NCBI GenBank assembly: GCA_947846985.1
Contig: CANTUZ010000023.1
Span: 2,437,677-2,501,676, forward strand
Length of the DNA: 64,000 nucleotides
Source of the DNA: Fratercula arctica
Taxonomy: Eukaryota; Chordata; Aves; Charadriiformes; Alcidae
Reading direction: 5' to 3'
Shown in pieces: positions 45,455-62,754 of this stretch. The notes beneath the pieces were generated by a model. That model worked only from the letters and a program-made list of their open reading frames with translations. It was not told the DNA's origin and did no database searches. The position numbers were made by a program, and so were the translations under genes. Position 1 is the stretch's first letter. Every line of letters begins with the position of its first letter.

Positions 45455-46647
45455 GCTGTTTCCTATTATATTCTATTCCTGAGTGAGGAGCTCAGGTGGT
45501 CGTTACCCCTGTGAGGGGCTGTCTCACCGCTCTGGAGAGAGGGGAGTTGTTAAGCTGAAACTGTCTGTGCTCTGCATGGGAGACTTCTGTAATTAATGTG
45601 AAATCAAAAAGGGAAAACGCGTATGAATTTGCCAAAGCCATTCACTCATCCCCTGTTCCTCGCGTGGCACTGGCTGCCCGGGAGTTGTGCACAGAGAGAA
45701 GGGAGCTGCCTCTCCTCGCCCCGTCTCTGCCAGCGCCGGGAGGTGGCCATGGTGGCCCTCCCCGGGCCTCCCCGCGCCGCCGGGCACCGGCCCCTTCTCA
45801 GCCGCGTCTGGGGCGGGAACGGACCGGAGGGAAAAAAAGCGTTTCCTATTCACTGGTGGGGCTGTATCTCATTTCTGGTGTCACTTTTCCTTTTCAATCA
45901 AGCCGATGGCGTTACCACAGACAACAAGGTGCTCCGGTGGCGTTTGGGCTGGTGGAGAAGGGGTGGGGGCTCCGGGGGGGCTGTGGGAGACGCGAGCGAT
46001 GTTGCACAACACAGATACCTGCAGATTCCGTTTCCATTCCCGTGTACTCTCTATCTGTACGGATGACCTTTGTAGAGTCGTTATTTCTGTAGACTTTGTT
46101 TATCTGTAACAAACTTTGTAGATTCTGTGAAATGTTATTTTAACGAAATCACTCGAGTCTTTAATAGCAAAGCATCAATATTCACTGAAGTCGATATCTT
46201 AAGAGTTTTTGGAAGTTGACTAGAAGCTCTTGACACTAACGAAGTAGTGTTACCTTTCCCTGGCGATGTTCCACTGGGGCATTACTGTATTATGACTTGA
46301 TGTTGCCGCATAGACTTTGAGATATACGATATTTTGGGGGTTTTGTTGTTCGGCCTATGTTCTCTTGCATAGTGTGAAACCTGTAAAGCTTGGTTAACCT
46401 GTACATAGATAGCTTACCGTCAACTAGTTATAGTGTATCTAGAATTGCCTGTAATATTTTAGCTTCTTACTGAATGTCTGTGATGGTAGGAACATATAAT
46501 TTTTGTACATTATATTTACTGAGATGTCGCCTTTTTTATTTTACAAATACTTTGGAATTCAGATGTGTTTTTGCTTCCGTGAGGATTAATTTGGAAAGGT
46601 TTTTAATGACATTCCACTGATTTGAACTTTTGCTTGAGGTTGACTTC

Positions 46648-46653
46648 AATAAA
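46648..46653 (+). terminator. NSD3 distal poly(A) signal
   Basis: AATAAA in TTCAATAAATCG. The sequence before it is AT-rich and 3'UTR-like; CpG-rich DNA and the CR1 element begin soon after. It is the last plus-strand signal before PLPP5. Confidence 0.75.
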
Positions 46654-46744
46654 TCGTTCTGAATGTTCCAACGACGAAAAGGCTTCTCCCTGCGTCGCAC
46701 TGGGCTGTCACCCGCGGTGTGACACCGCGTTGGGTGGGAGAGTT

Positions 46745-47475
46745 GGTCCCTTGGAGGGTCGGATGGATCTACAGAGGGATCGGGAGAGGCTGGAGCCCTG
46801 GGCTGAGGTCAATGGTATGAGGTTCAACATGGCCCAGTGTGGGGTCCTGCACCTGGGCCACACCAGCCCCATGGACACCACAGGCTTGGGGAAGAGCAGC
46901 TGGAGAGCTGCCTTGGTGGAAAAGGACCGGGCTTGCACAGGTGGCCAAGGCGGCCACCAGCATCCTGGCCTCCTGTATCAGGAACAGTGGGGCCAGCAGG
47001 ACCAGGGCAGCAATTGTCCCCCTGTGCTCAGCACTGGTGAGGGTCCACCTCAAATAATGTGCTCGGGTTTGGACCCCTCATGACAAGAAAGACCTTGAGG
47101 TGTTGGAGCGTGGCCAGAGAAGGGACACGGAGCTGGTGAGGGGTCTGGAGCACAGGGGGAAGGGGCTGGAGAACTTACAGGGAGCGGCTGAGGGAGCTGG
47201 GGGTGTTCAGCCTGGAGAGAAGGAGGCTGAGGGGAGACCTTCTCGCTCTCTGCAGCTCCCTGAAAGGAGGGGGGAGCCGGGGGGGGTCGGGCTCTTCGCC
47301 CAAGGAACAGCGTCAAGTCGCGCCAGGGGAGGTTTCGGATGGGTATTAGGAGAAATTTCTCCACAGAAAGCGGTGTCGAGCACTGGAACGGGCAGTCCAG
47401 GCTGCGGTGGGGCCGCCATCCCCGGGCCTGTCTGAGAGCCGCGCAGACGCAGCGCTGAGGGACGCGCCTTAATGG
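46745..47475 (+). mobile_element. CR1 LINE fragment, sense, 3' part
   Basis: The sequence has the familiar CR1 pattern. It begins at GGATGGATCTACAG with the end of the reverse-transcriptase frame (WAEVNGMRFNMAQCGVLHLG-like), then AGCACTGGTGAGGGTCC, GACCTTGAGGTGTTGGAGCG, GGAGCGGCTGAGGGAGCTGG and CGCCAGGGGAGGTTT. About 60 nt expected after GAAAAGGACC are missing, the frame is broken, and the terminal CR1 microsatellite is not seen. It is therefore an old, dead copy with both ends lost. CR1 is the dominant LINE of birds and other sauropsids. The fragment ends about 125 nt before the PLPP5 start codon. Confidence 0.88.
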
Positions 47476-47830
47476 TAGCGGCCGCGCTTCTCCCTCTTCC
47501 CCCCAGGGGAGCCGGGAACCTCGGGGGGGACGCGGGGGACCCTGCCCGGGGCGGGGAAGGGCCGGGCCGGGCCGCTCCGCCCCGGGGCGGGCGGCGGCGC
47601 CATGTCGACGGGGCAGGCGGCCATGCGGCGGGCGGGGGAGCTGGCGGGCGAGGCGGCGGTGCGGGCCCTGCTGCTGGCCGCCTTCGGGTGAGGGCGAGCG
47701 GGGCGGCCCCGGAGCTCGCCCGGTCTCGGGGGTGGCGGGCCAGCACCCCCCGGGGTGGCCCAGCCCTCCTTCGCCCCGGCCCCGCGGCCCCTCCGGTGCC
47801 ACGGGAGGGGCCGAGCGCCCCGAATGGCCG
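47390..47830. promoter_or_regulatory. CpG-island promoter of PLPP5
   Basis: A CpG-dense stretch spans the CR1 3' edge, the short PLPP5 leader and exon 1. A GCGGCCGC block (from 47478) and GC boxes are present; no TATA box is seen. The start site should lie in about 47475-47595, because the CR1 element occupies the DNA upstream. Confidence 0.75.
47602..47687 (+). CDS. PLPP5: PLPP5 exon 1 (aa 1-29)
   Basis: ATG at 47602 in GCGCCATGT context; a second in-frame ATG at 47623 is possible. It encodes an Ala/Arg-rich N-terminus entering the first hydrophobic segment (ALLLAAFG). Donor CGG|GTGAGG, end phase 2. Confidence 0.85.
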
Positions 47831-50800
47831 GTTGTGGGTGTGTTCTGCCCAAAATGTGATTTTTTTTTTAAATTTATTTATTTATTTTTCCACCCACTCT
47901 CCAGGATCATGGAGTTTGTGCCTCCGTTTCAGCGCGTGGTGCAGCCTGAGGAGATGTGGCTTTATAAAAACCCGTACGTAGAGGTGGATCACGTACCCAC
48001 GGTGCCCATGTTTGTAAGTTCTGCCGCTCCCTGCATTTTACTTACATTTTTCTCTAATTATAAACTCTGCTTTTAAAGCAAAGCCGCTAGCTAAACGACT
48101 TGTGTTGCAAATACCTGTAGTTCTTAGTGTGTGTTACTGAAGGTGCAGTATATTACTGCAAACAAGACAACATCTACAGTCAATTTTTGTCATCTTTTCA
48201 GGCTTTACCATCCAGGGTTGCCTTTGGGATTTTAACTAAGTTTGTTAAAACTAGTGAGGACCTTTCACTGTTGTTGGGAATCAGTTTCAAGTCCATTTCA
48301 AGATGGCTATAACCACGGACTATAGCATGTATGTCACTAGCAGGGAATGTTTTGCTTAAAGCAGCTATTTTCAGCAAAGCTTTATTATAATTTGATTACG
48401 AAGACGTTTTCTCTAGGCTCTGTTAAAAGGGTTTAATCTAAAACTAACTGCTGGATTTCACGTGGGTGATACTCGGCTAAAGGGGGGGGTCCCTGACTCT
48501 GAAGCAGGGCTCCTTGGGTGAGATCTGGGGCTCCTGGCTTGGGCAAGCACCCGCTTTCTTGGCAAATCGCCCTGGTGATTTTCTGCAAGAGGTGGGCACT
48601 AGACATTAAAGGACAAAACCCTGGTGTAGCGTTTGGATTTGGCGGCGGAAGGCAGGACGTGTGCCAGACTTGCAGGGGATGGCAGCCTCCTCGGGAGCGT
48701 GTCAGACCCACCGTGGAGCTCCCCGAGGTGAAATCCTGCAGCTGAAGTTGCCACGGAGATGTTGTGAGCGATAACTGGTTTTCTCTGCATCAGCGACTCC
48801 TGTGTTTTTTGCTGACGAGCGGTATGGGTGCCACTGACAAATTGCTAATCCTTGTGCGTGCGGGGTTGGGGACAGCGGGGTGCCGTGGCTGGTGCTGGGG
48901 AGGGAAACCCGCAGGAGGGACAGGGAGCCAGCCCAAGCAGCGCTCTTGTGCCAGAGGTGCTATTGGAGAGCTGAGGATGTGCTGGGCTTCTCTCAGAGGA
49001 GGGAAGGCTCCGCTGCGCTGCACGTGTGAAGCACGGGGAGGAGTGGGATGCAGAGAGGGTCTTTTTAGTGCACTGCGTTATTTTTGCTGCCTGTTTTTTT
49101 TCCTCGCATTTTGGTACAGGCGGCGTCCAGCGGTCTGTGGGCTTTTGTACATGAAGCGCTGCCGTTGGATGGCAGACAGGAGGAATAGCCATGCTCTGGG
49201 GAGCGCAGGGTTAGTCAGGGTTTGCTGCAAACACAGCTGGGGTTGGTTTTGCTTTCTGGTAAAAGCGTAGTGTTTGGAGAGTACAAGTTGCTGCTTGGCT
49301 TTGGGGAAGGATACTGTATAGTCTCTGTGAGCAATTGCTGTTGTATTCTGGCGAGAGCACTTAAATCTGCTTTGTTAACAGACGCCTAACTGTCTTCTCG
49401 TTTCGTGGCAGTTCATCGCATTTCTGTCTCCCTTATTGCTCATTGTCCTGGCGAGGGTGTTCATGAACGCTGACCGAGAAGATACGCGGGAAGCCTGCCT
49501 CGGTGAGCTCCTTCTTACCCCAGAGAGCTGCAGCCCCCACGCGGCTGTGGGCCGGGGGTCTCACACACGAGTCCTTTGCTCTTGCCGGGGCACAAGTCTT
49601 GTGTTGGGGGTGTCAAAGCTGAGCTGTGTGGCTCCAGCTGAAGTTTGAGCGCTGAATGTGCCTCCAGGCTGCACATTCAGGTGGGGACGGTGCTGACCTG
49701 ACCTCTCTGCTCTCTCCTAGCTGCCAGCCTTGCTCTCGCCCTGAACGGGGTTTTCACCAATGCCCTGAAGCTCATTGTGGGCAGGTGAGAAACTGGCTCG
49801 CTGCGAGCTGCGCCGTGCAGGGAGGGGAGGCAGGTCTGCACCATGGTGGAGCTGCAATAGCAGGAGCAAGGGCCAGGAGCTGAAGTTGTACATACTCAGC
49901 CTGGAAGGAACGTGTTTTTTCTAGCTGTAAAGACAATTAAATATTAGAACAAACACCAGCGGGGACCTGCTGCCTCAGGGCATCATTTAAATGGGCTCGC
50001 TCAGGCCTGCGCCAGGGAGGAGCGCTTTGGCACATGTACAGGGAGCAGATGGGATGGTTTCATCTCCCCGGGCCACGTGGTCGGGGTGGCAAGAAGTTCC
50101 CTGTGCCAAGCTGCAGCCGGAGAGGTTTGCTCTGGTGTGCCCGCAGGATGCTCAGATTTGCGTTTCCTGCAGCCTGGGTCGCGCTGCCGGCCCTTCGCAG
50201 GACAGAGGGAGCTGTGCGAGGTGGCTGGCGACTGCATCCGGGTGTGGGTGCTCTGTGGGAGGGCTGGGGACTCGGATGTCTCCTGAGCACCATGCTGGGA
50301 GCGCTGCACACCCGAGGGCTACATGCCTTGTTCTCTGCCCTAGGCCACGGCCAGACTTCTTCTATCGATGCTTCCCTGACGGACGAGCGAACGCAGAGCT
50401 GGTGTGCACAGGTGACCCTGGCATAGTGACTGAGGGACGCAAAAGCTTCCCCAGCGGACATGCTTCATGTAAGTTTCCCATGTCCCCTACCCACTGCAGA
50501 CCCAGACAGCGAACCATGGGGAGCAGAAGCCCTTGGGTTTGCTTTCATGCACCCCGTGGCTTTGACTACGTGTATTGGCCTGTTTGGGGGCCTCAACTTT
50601 CCCTCTGCAAAACAGTGGGGTGACAAACGTAATGTGAAGCTTCTGTAGCTCCTGGGAGGAGGGATGCTCGCCCAGTACCAGCTTCTACGGCTCCTCCATC
50701 GCTCATGAGCTGGTGCTTCCCTTGGCTTGCATGGGCAGGACAGACATTCTCTTGTAGCCCTTCAACTGCAGCAGGGGAGAGGGTGAAGGGTGAGAGCCCA

Positions 50801-51475
50801 AAGCCCTGAAGTGACACGCTTCTCTTCCAGTTGCCTTTGCTGGTCTTGCCTTCTCTGCCTTCTACATCGCTGGGAAGCTGCGCTGCTTCGCTCCTGGCCG
50901 GGGAAGCAGGGCTCTGCGGCTCTGCGCCTTCCTCCTCCCGCTGTTCCTCGCCACCCTCATCGCCGTGTCCCGCACCTGCGACTACAAACACCACTGGCAA
51001 GGTGGGTCGGGGTTGGTGTCTGCCTGCGGACCTGGACGGGGCCACAACCGGGTGCCCTGAGCGATGGGGGCAGTCTGTGCTGCTGCAGAGGTGCTCAGAG
51101 CCCACGCTGGCAACTTGGGTTTTTGGATTACTCCTCCTTTCTGCCTGCAAGGTGATGATGCCTTTCTTTTTGTTTTTGACATACATGCCAAGCTTAGTTT
51201 TACAGCCAAGAGCTTAGCTCTGAGCAGGCTGAAAAACTGCCTGCTGGAGAATTTAGTCGTGAAGCTTGGGAAGGTAAAGGGAAGTTAACTCTCCTCTGCC
51301 CACAGATGTGTTGGTTGGCTCAGCGATCGGCTTTGTGCTTGCGTACCTCTGCTACAGGCAGTATTACCCTCCTCTGGTGGACTCCATGTGCCACAAACCG
51401 TTTCTGTACAAATCCAAACAACTGCCAGCGCACCAAGAGAAGCCTGCAGCTTCCAGCTTTCACCTGGATATATAG
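47602..51475 (+). CDS. PLPP5: PLPP5 phospholipid phosphatase 5 (complete, 7 exons)
   Basis: PLPP5 (PPAPDC1B) is an integral-membrane PAP2-family phosphatase that removes phosphate from phosphatidate and related lipids such as diacylglycerol pyrophosphate, independently of Mg2+. Exons: 47602-47687, 47905-48013, 49412-49502, 49721-49784, 50344-50468, 50831-51001, 51306-51475; 816 nt, 271 aa (human about 264). Catalytic motifs are complete: K112..RP at 112-120 (KLIVGRPRP), PSGH at 153-156, and SRTCDYKH at 205-212, with H156 and H212 as the expected catalytic pair. Hydrophobic segments lie around 20-30, 66-80, 96-111, 159-172, 189-204 and 217-231, fitting six membrane spans. The start is the first ATG after the CpG-rich leader. 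The N-terminus ([20 protein letters not shown]) differs from mammals, as usual for exon 1. It is transcribed toward DDHD2. Confidence 0.96.
47905..48013 (+). CDS. PLPP5: PLPP5 exon 2 (aa 29-65)
   Basis: It encodes [20 protein letters not shown], a signature stretch of PLPP4/5, then [13 protein letters not shown]. Acceptor CTCCAG, donor TTT|GTAAGT. Confidence 0.95.
49412..49502 (+). CDS. PLPP5: PLPP5 exon 3 (aa 66-96)
   Basis: It encodes the membrane span [17 protein letters not shown] and [12 protein letters not shown]. Acceptor TGGCAG, donor TCG|GTGAGC, end phase 1. Confidence 0.95.
49721..49784 (+). CDS. PLPP5: PLPP5 exon 4 (aa 96-117)
   Basis: It encodes [20 protein letters not shown] and the start of catalytic motif 1. 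The Arg codon is split AG|G with exon 5. Confidence 0.95.
50344..50468 (+). CDS. PLPP5: PLPP5 exon 5, PAP2 motifs 1-2 (aa 117-159)
   Basis: It encodes [13 protein letters not shown], then [12 protein letters not shown], completing motif 1 and carrying motif 2. Donor CAT|GTAAGT. Confidence 0.96.
50831..51001 (+). CDS. PLPP5: PLPP5 exon 6, PAP2 motif 3 (aa 159-216)
   Basis: It encodes [20 protein letters not shown], a second hydrophobic span and [11 protein letters not shown], motif 3. Very GC-rich at third positions. Confidence 0.96.
51306..51475 (+). CDS. PLPP5: PLPP5 exon 7, last coding exon (aa 216-271)
   Basis: It encodes [20 protein letters not shown] and a cytosolic tail ending SSFHLDI then TAG at 51473-51475. 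The ending resembles the CFDI-type end of mammalian PLPP5. Confidence 0.95.
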
Positions 51476-52115
51476 TGATGGGCTCTGTGCTGCCGGCACC
51501 TTTCCTGCTGCTCCCTGAGGGCTTGGGCAGGGGAAGGCCTTGGGGAGGTTGGTCTGCGAAAAGTGGCTCAAATGAGGATGAACCCGAAAACCAAGCAGGC
51601 GTTCTCTGCAGTGCTGGTAAGTTTTCCTGCTCAGGGGCCTGTGTTGCTTCATTTAGCTGAATTTTGTAGGCATCCCTCCTTTTGGGCCCGCTATGAAGCA
51701 AAGGAGGCACTTGGCGTGCAACTCTGCAGGAGGATAGCCCGGGTTCGAAAGGTCCTGAAGCAAGAACTGGAAAAATGTGACAATCTGGTGTGCCCCGTCT
51801 GGTGGGGTCTTCTTGTGTCCAGGCCAGAAAGCACCATTGGTCACCCCCCTTCATTCCAGCCAAGCTGTCCCGTCCCTTCCCATGGGAAGCGTATGTCGAA
51901 ATGAAGTGCAGGACCTGCTCCTGGCACCGGGCTTAAGTCTGTCTTTTCAATCACAGCTGAGCTAATTCGGAGTAATGAGCGCAAGGTTGCAGTCTTTAAC
52001 CATGGATTAAATGGGGGAGACGGAAAATGGAACTAGCATGATCGTTGTTTGTATTATTGTGCTAGCCTTGATTTTTTTCTAATTTGCCAAATAAAGTTTA
52101 ATTTTTTTTAATGAG
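51476..52115 (+). other. PLPP5 3' UTR
   Basis: From the stop to just past the poly(A) signal at 52090. No conserved frame is seen. A GGGTTCGAAAGG at about 51740 looks like a tRNA B box but has no partner A box or acceptor stem. Confidence 0.75.
52090..52095 (+). terminator. PLPP5 poly(A) signal
   Basis: AATAAA within CCAAATAAAGTTT, followed by a T-rich stretch. It marks the PLPP5 3' end about 0.6 kb after the stop. Confidence 0.8.
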
Positions 52116-52645
52116 CTATGGTACCAAAAACTTTACTTCAAGGACTGGGTTTATGTTGTACCAGCCGTTTCCTTTGGTGTGTCTGCAGGGGTTTCTAGGT
52201 GGGTGTTTATTTTGTGTCTCTTTCCTTGCAGCTTTAATATGGGTGTAAAGAGATGACAGAAAACGCAGTGGTGTCTGAAAGCATCCCTTCACAGGTGCTT
52301 GTTTCCCTACACTGCGGTTTGTTTTCTCAGACAATGGAAGGGTAGGGCACTGCTGAGAAATCCAAGGGACAGCCGTGTGGCAGGACTGTTGTAAGTAATT
52401 ATTTGTCACTTGTCTCCTCCATAGATACGTGTATTTTTGATCAAGTGTATGTACGTGCAAAGGTGAGGCTGTAGTGGAGCAAGGCACGTGTGCCTCTGCC
52501 AAGCTCAGGACATGACAGTAATGAAAACACGACCCCATCGTGTTCAGTTTGTACCATATAAGCCCTCTACGACCCTGCAACTTCAATAGAAGTTACAGAA
52601 ATAGCTTTAATTTTCCCTAAAATAGTGCACATATGAATTATTCAA

Positions 52646-52675
52646 CCCCCTCCCTCCCTCCCTCCCTCTCCCCCC
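52646..52675. repeat. (CCCT)n tract
   Basis: Tandem CCCT/C-rich tract between the convergent PLPP5 and DDHD2 3' ends; G-rich on the DDHD2 strand. Confidence 0.9.
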
Positions 52676-52711
52676 AAACAGGCACACACCACAGTCATCT
52701 ACTTATTTATT
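52646..52711 (-). terminator. DDHD2 distal poly(A) signal with G-rich downstream element
   Basis: On the minus strand AATAAA (plus 52711-52706) is followed 31-60 nt later by a (GGGA)n-rich tract (plus 52675-52646). G-rich tracts at this distance are known auxiliary poly(A) and pausing elements. Other AATAAA candidates on this strand are at 54590-54585, 53876-53871 and 52211-52206. Confidence 0.55.
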
Positions 52712-54821
52712 TTGGCTTTTACTGGAAAAGACATTAAACAACATTTAAAATGTATTTAACTTCTTTCTTTTTGTTTTTTTAACAAAGTGCATAACTTAAA
52801 AAGCTGATCATTAGAGTGTCCCGTGTTAAGACTGTTCCTTTTCCTACTCTTGTAGGAGACGCTTTAGCAATCAGTAGTTCAGGCGCCGACTGAGCAGCGT
52901 ATCTGTTCCTGCAGTCAGGTAAAAGAACAGCTTCTGTTCCTTTGGGATGGGAGGAGGGATGTAGGCTGCAAACAAAACCTTTCAGATAGTGCAAATAATG
53001 CAGTACAACGGAGGACAAACAAACAGGCTGTGGAAAAAAAGGCTCCTTACCCCACGCAGGGCAAAAGTCAGCGGGAGGGAAAGTGGTTTGGCTCTTCCCA
53101 AGGCTGTCACAGCAACGACCTTACACACCATGAAGCCTCTGCCTTGCCCCCAGGCTCCAGCCTCGTGGGGTCACTGGGACACAGTGTCCCGACCCTATGG
53201 ATCTGGGCTCCAGCTGCAATTTCTGTATTTAAAACCAAGAACGACTGGAGCCTGGCTGGTGTGAGATCCCTGTAGCCACCCTGAAAGCCACACTGCAGCA
53301 GGACAGCAGCGCTGCTCCGTGCCCCTGCAGAGCAGAGGAGGGCTGTCCCTCCAGAACTCCAAATTGCCTGGATGCTGCTGAGGAGCAGCTGCTTTCCCCC
53401 AGCAGAGCTGTAGCTTGACCTGGAGGTGAATTTCCTCCTGTTCAGTCACACCTGGGCACCAGCTTGGTCCTACACGAGACGCGGGCAGTGCCTCAGGGCT
53501 GCCTGTGGTTTATGGCCGCCGCGGGCTGGGTGAGGATGCTGAGAAGTCGCTACCAACCTACTGCAGCAGGGAGGCACGAGCGCCCGGGTCAAGTGCTCAC
53601 AAACATGCTGCTCTCACCAGCTGTTTTACGGGGCAGTCCTGCCTGGCACAGCCCATGGGTGCACATACCAACCATGCAGCAGCAACCCAAGGGGATGAGA
53701 GTGGCTGGTAGACACGTTCCTGCTCACTTCACAGCAGACGCCGGTGCCCTGGGATTCCCCTCCCAAAGACCACAGTCCTCGCGCCTGGTGCTCTGTTACA
53801 GCAACGAGAAGTCAGTAATCTTCGCTCGCCAAGGCTGCTATAGCTCTCTCCACGCTGCGTGTTTAAGGCTTTTATTCCTCAAGGTCCCAAGCTGGGAGTT
53901 TCCTCACTGTGCCAGGAGCAGGGTCAGGCCCTCAGTGGTGGTTCCTAGCCCAGGCAGCTACTCTGCGTTGGTGCTAGAGGAGCCAGTGTGATCGCTTACA
54001 AGGTGGAGGGTTAAAAGTACACATTGCCACAGGGAGTCATAGTGCAAGTGCTGTGTGTGTGTGTGAGCAGAAGTGTTTTCCTTTGATGCATTTCCCCCCA
54101 GCCCCTACCCAAAATGGAGGAAAATCATCCTTATCTCCAGGTAGCAGCAAGTACTTGGGAAACAGCATGCGGGGGACACGGCAGCAGCGGAGAGAGGAAG
54201 GCAGAGAAGAAATCTGGACTTTCCTGGTGAGTGCTTGGTTGAATTGGATCTAAGAAAGCAAAAGGAGAACACAGGAATAACTGCACTAGGACAGACCAGA
54301 ATCCACCCAGCCCAGCCTCCCATACCCAGCGTAAGGCTTTGAGGGCAAGAAAACACAAGGATGCACCTCACCCCCAGTCTCCCCTCGGCCAGCAATGAGC
54401 AGCAGAGGGTGAAAGCACCCCTGCAAGACCCACAGGGTCCATGCTCTGGTTCGCTACCTGTGTATAAGAAACGTTTAGCCCGGGAGGCTTGGAGCATGGG
54501 CTATACATCTGGTCGTTCCCTTGGTGGACTGAACAGATCATAACTGTGCACGGTTGCTGCTGCCCTTATCGTCAGCAGCAGCAGTTTATTAGCTCTCCCA
54601 TGTCTGATAGTGCTTGTGTGCAGGATGAGAGGAAAGAAGCCAAACATGCTGACAGGCCAAAGAAAAAGCCCGACACAAACTCCTGCCTTAGACACAGCGC
54701 TGTAAATAAGGGATATTATTCCCTCAAATGGACCAGATGTCCTCTGAGGTGTCCTAGGAAATTCAGAAGGCAGGTGTAGGCAGGGTGACTTACATCAAGC
54801 GGCCAGAACAGCACAGGTTGG
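52700..54821 (-). other. DDHD2 3' UTR (extent inferred)
   Basis: About 2.1 kb lie between the DDHD2 stop codon and the favoured distal poly(A) signal. Nothing coding is supported in it on either strand. A short (GT)n at 54052-54063 is present. Confidence 0.55.

Positions 54822-62754
<7,933 letters not shown>

Larger units (their letters stand above)
41317..46675 (+). other. NSD3 3' untranslated region
   Basis: About 5.3 kb follow the stop to the distal poly(A) signal. It contains an AT-rich ATTTATTTATTT element near 41649-41660, a proximal AATAAA (41762), GC-rich patches (about 43540-43740 and 45650-46000), a quadruplex-like G-rich run (44942-44969), U- and A-homopolymer tracts (45071-45454), a 13-G run (45261-45273) and one Pumilio-type TGTACATA (46400-46407). 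No open frame in it looks coding. Confidence 0.75.
48014..51305 (+). other. PLPP5 introns
   Basis: Introns over 300 nt are 48014-49411, 49785-50343, 50469-50830 and 51002-51305. They are GC-richer than the NSD3 introns. No extra exon, RNA gene or mobile element was recognised; an 8-G run occurs at 48483-48490. Confidence 0.6.

Noticed and set aside
47050..47802. 250-codon minus-strand frame over the CR1 and PLPP5 exon 1
   Set aside because: It is antisense to CR1 and to a CpG island. The product is low-complexity Pro/Arg/Gly, typical of stop-poor GC-rich DNA.
51740..51752. tRNA B-box-like GGTTCGAAAGG
   Set aside because: No A box, no acceptor stem pairing and no cloverleaf around it; it lies in the PLPP5 3'UTR.
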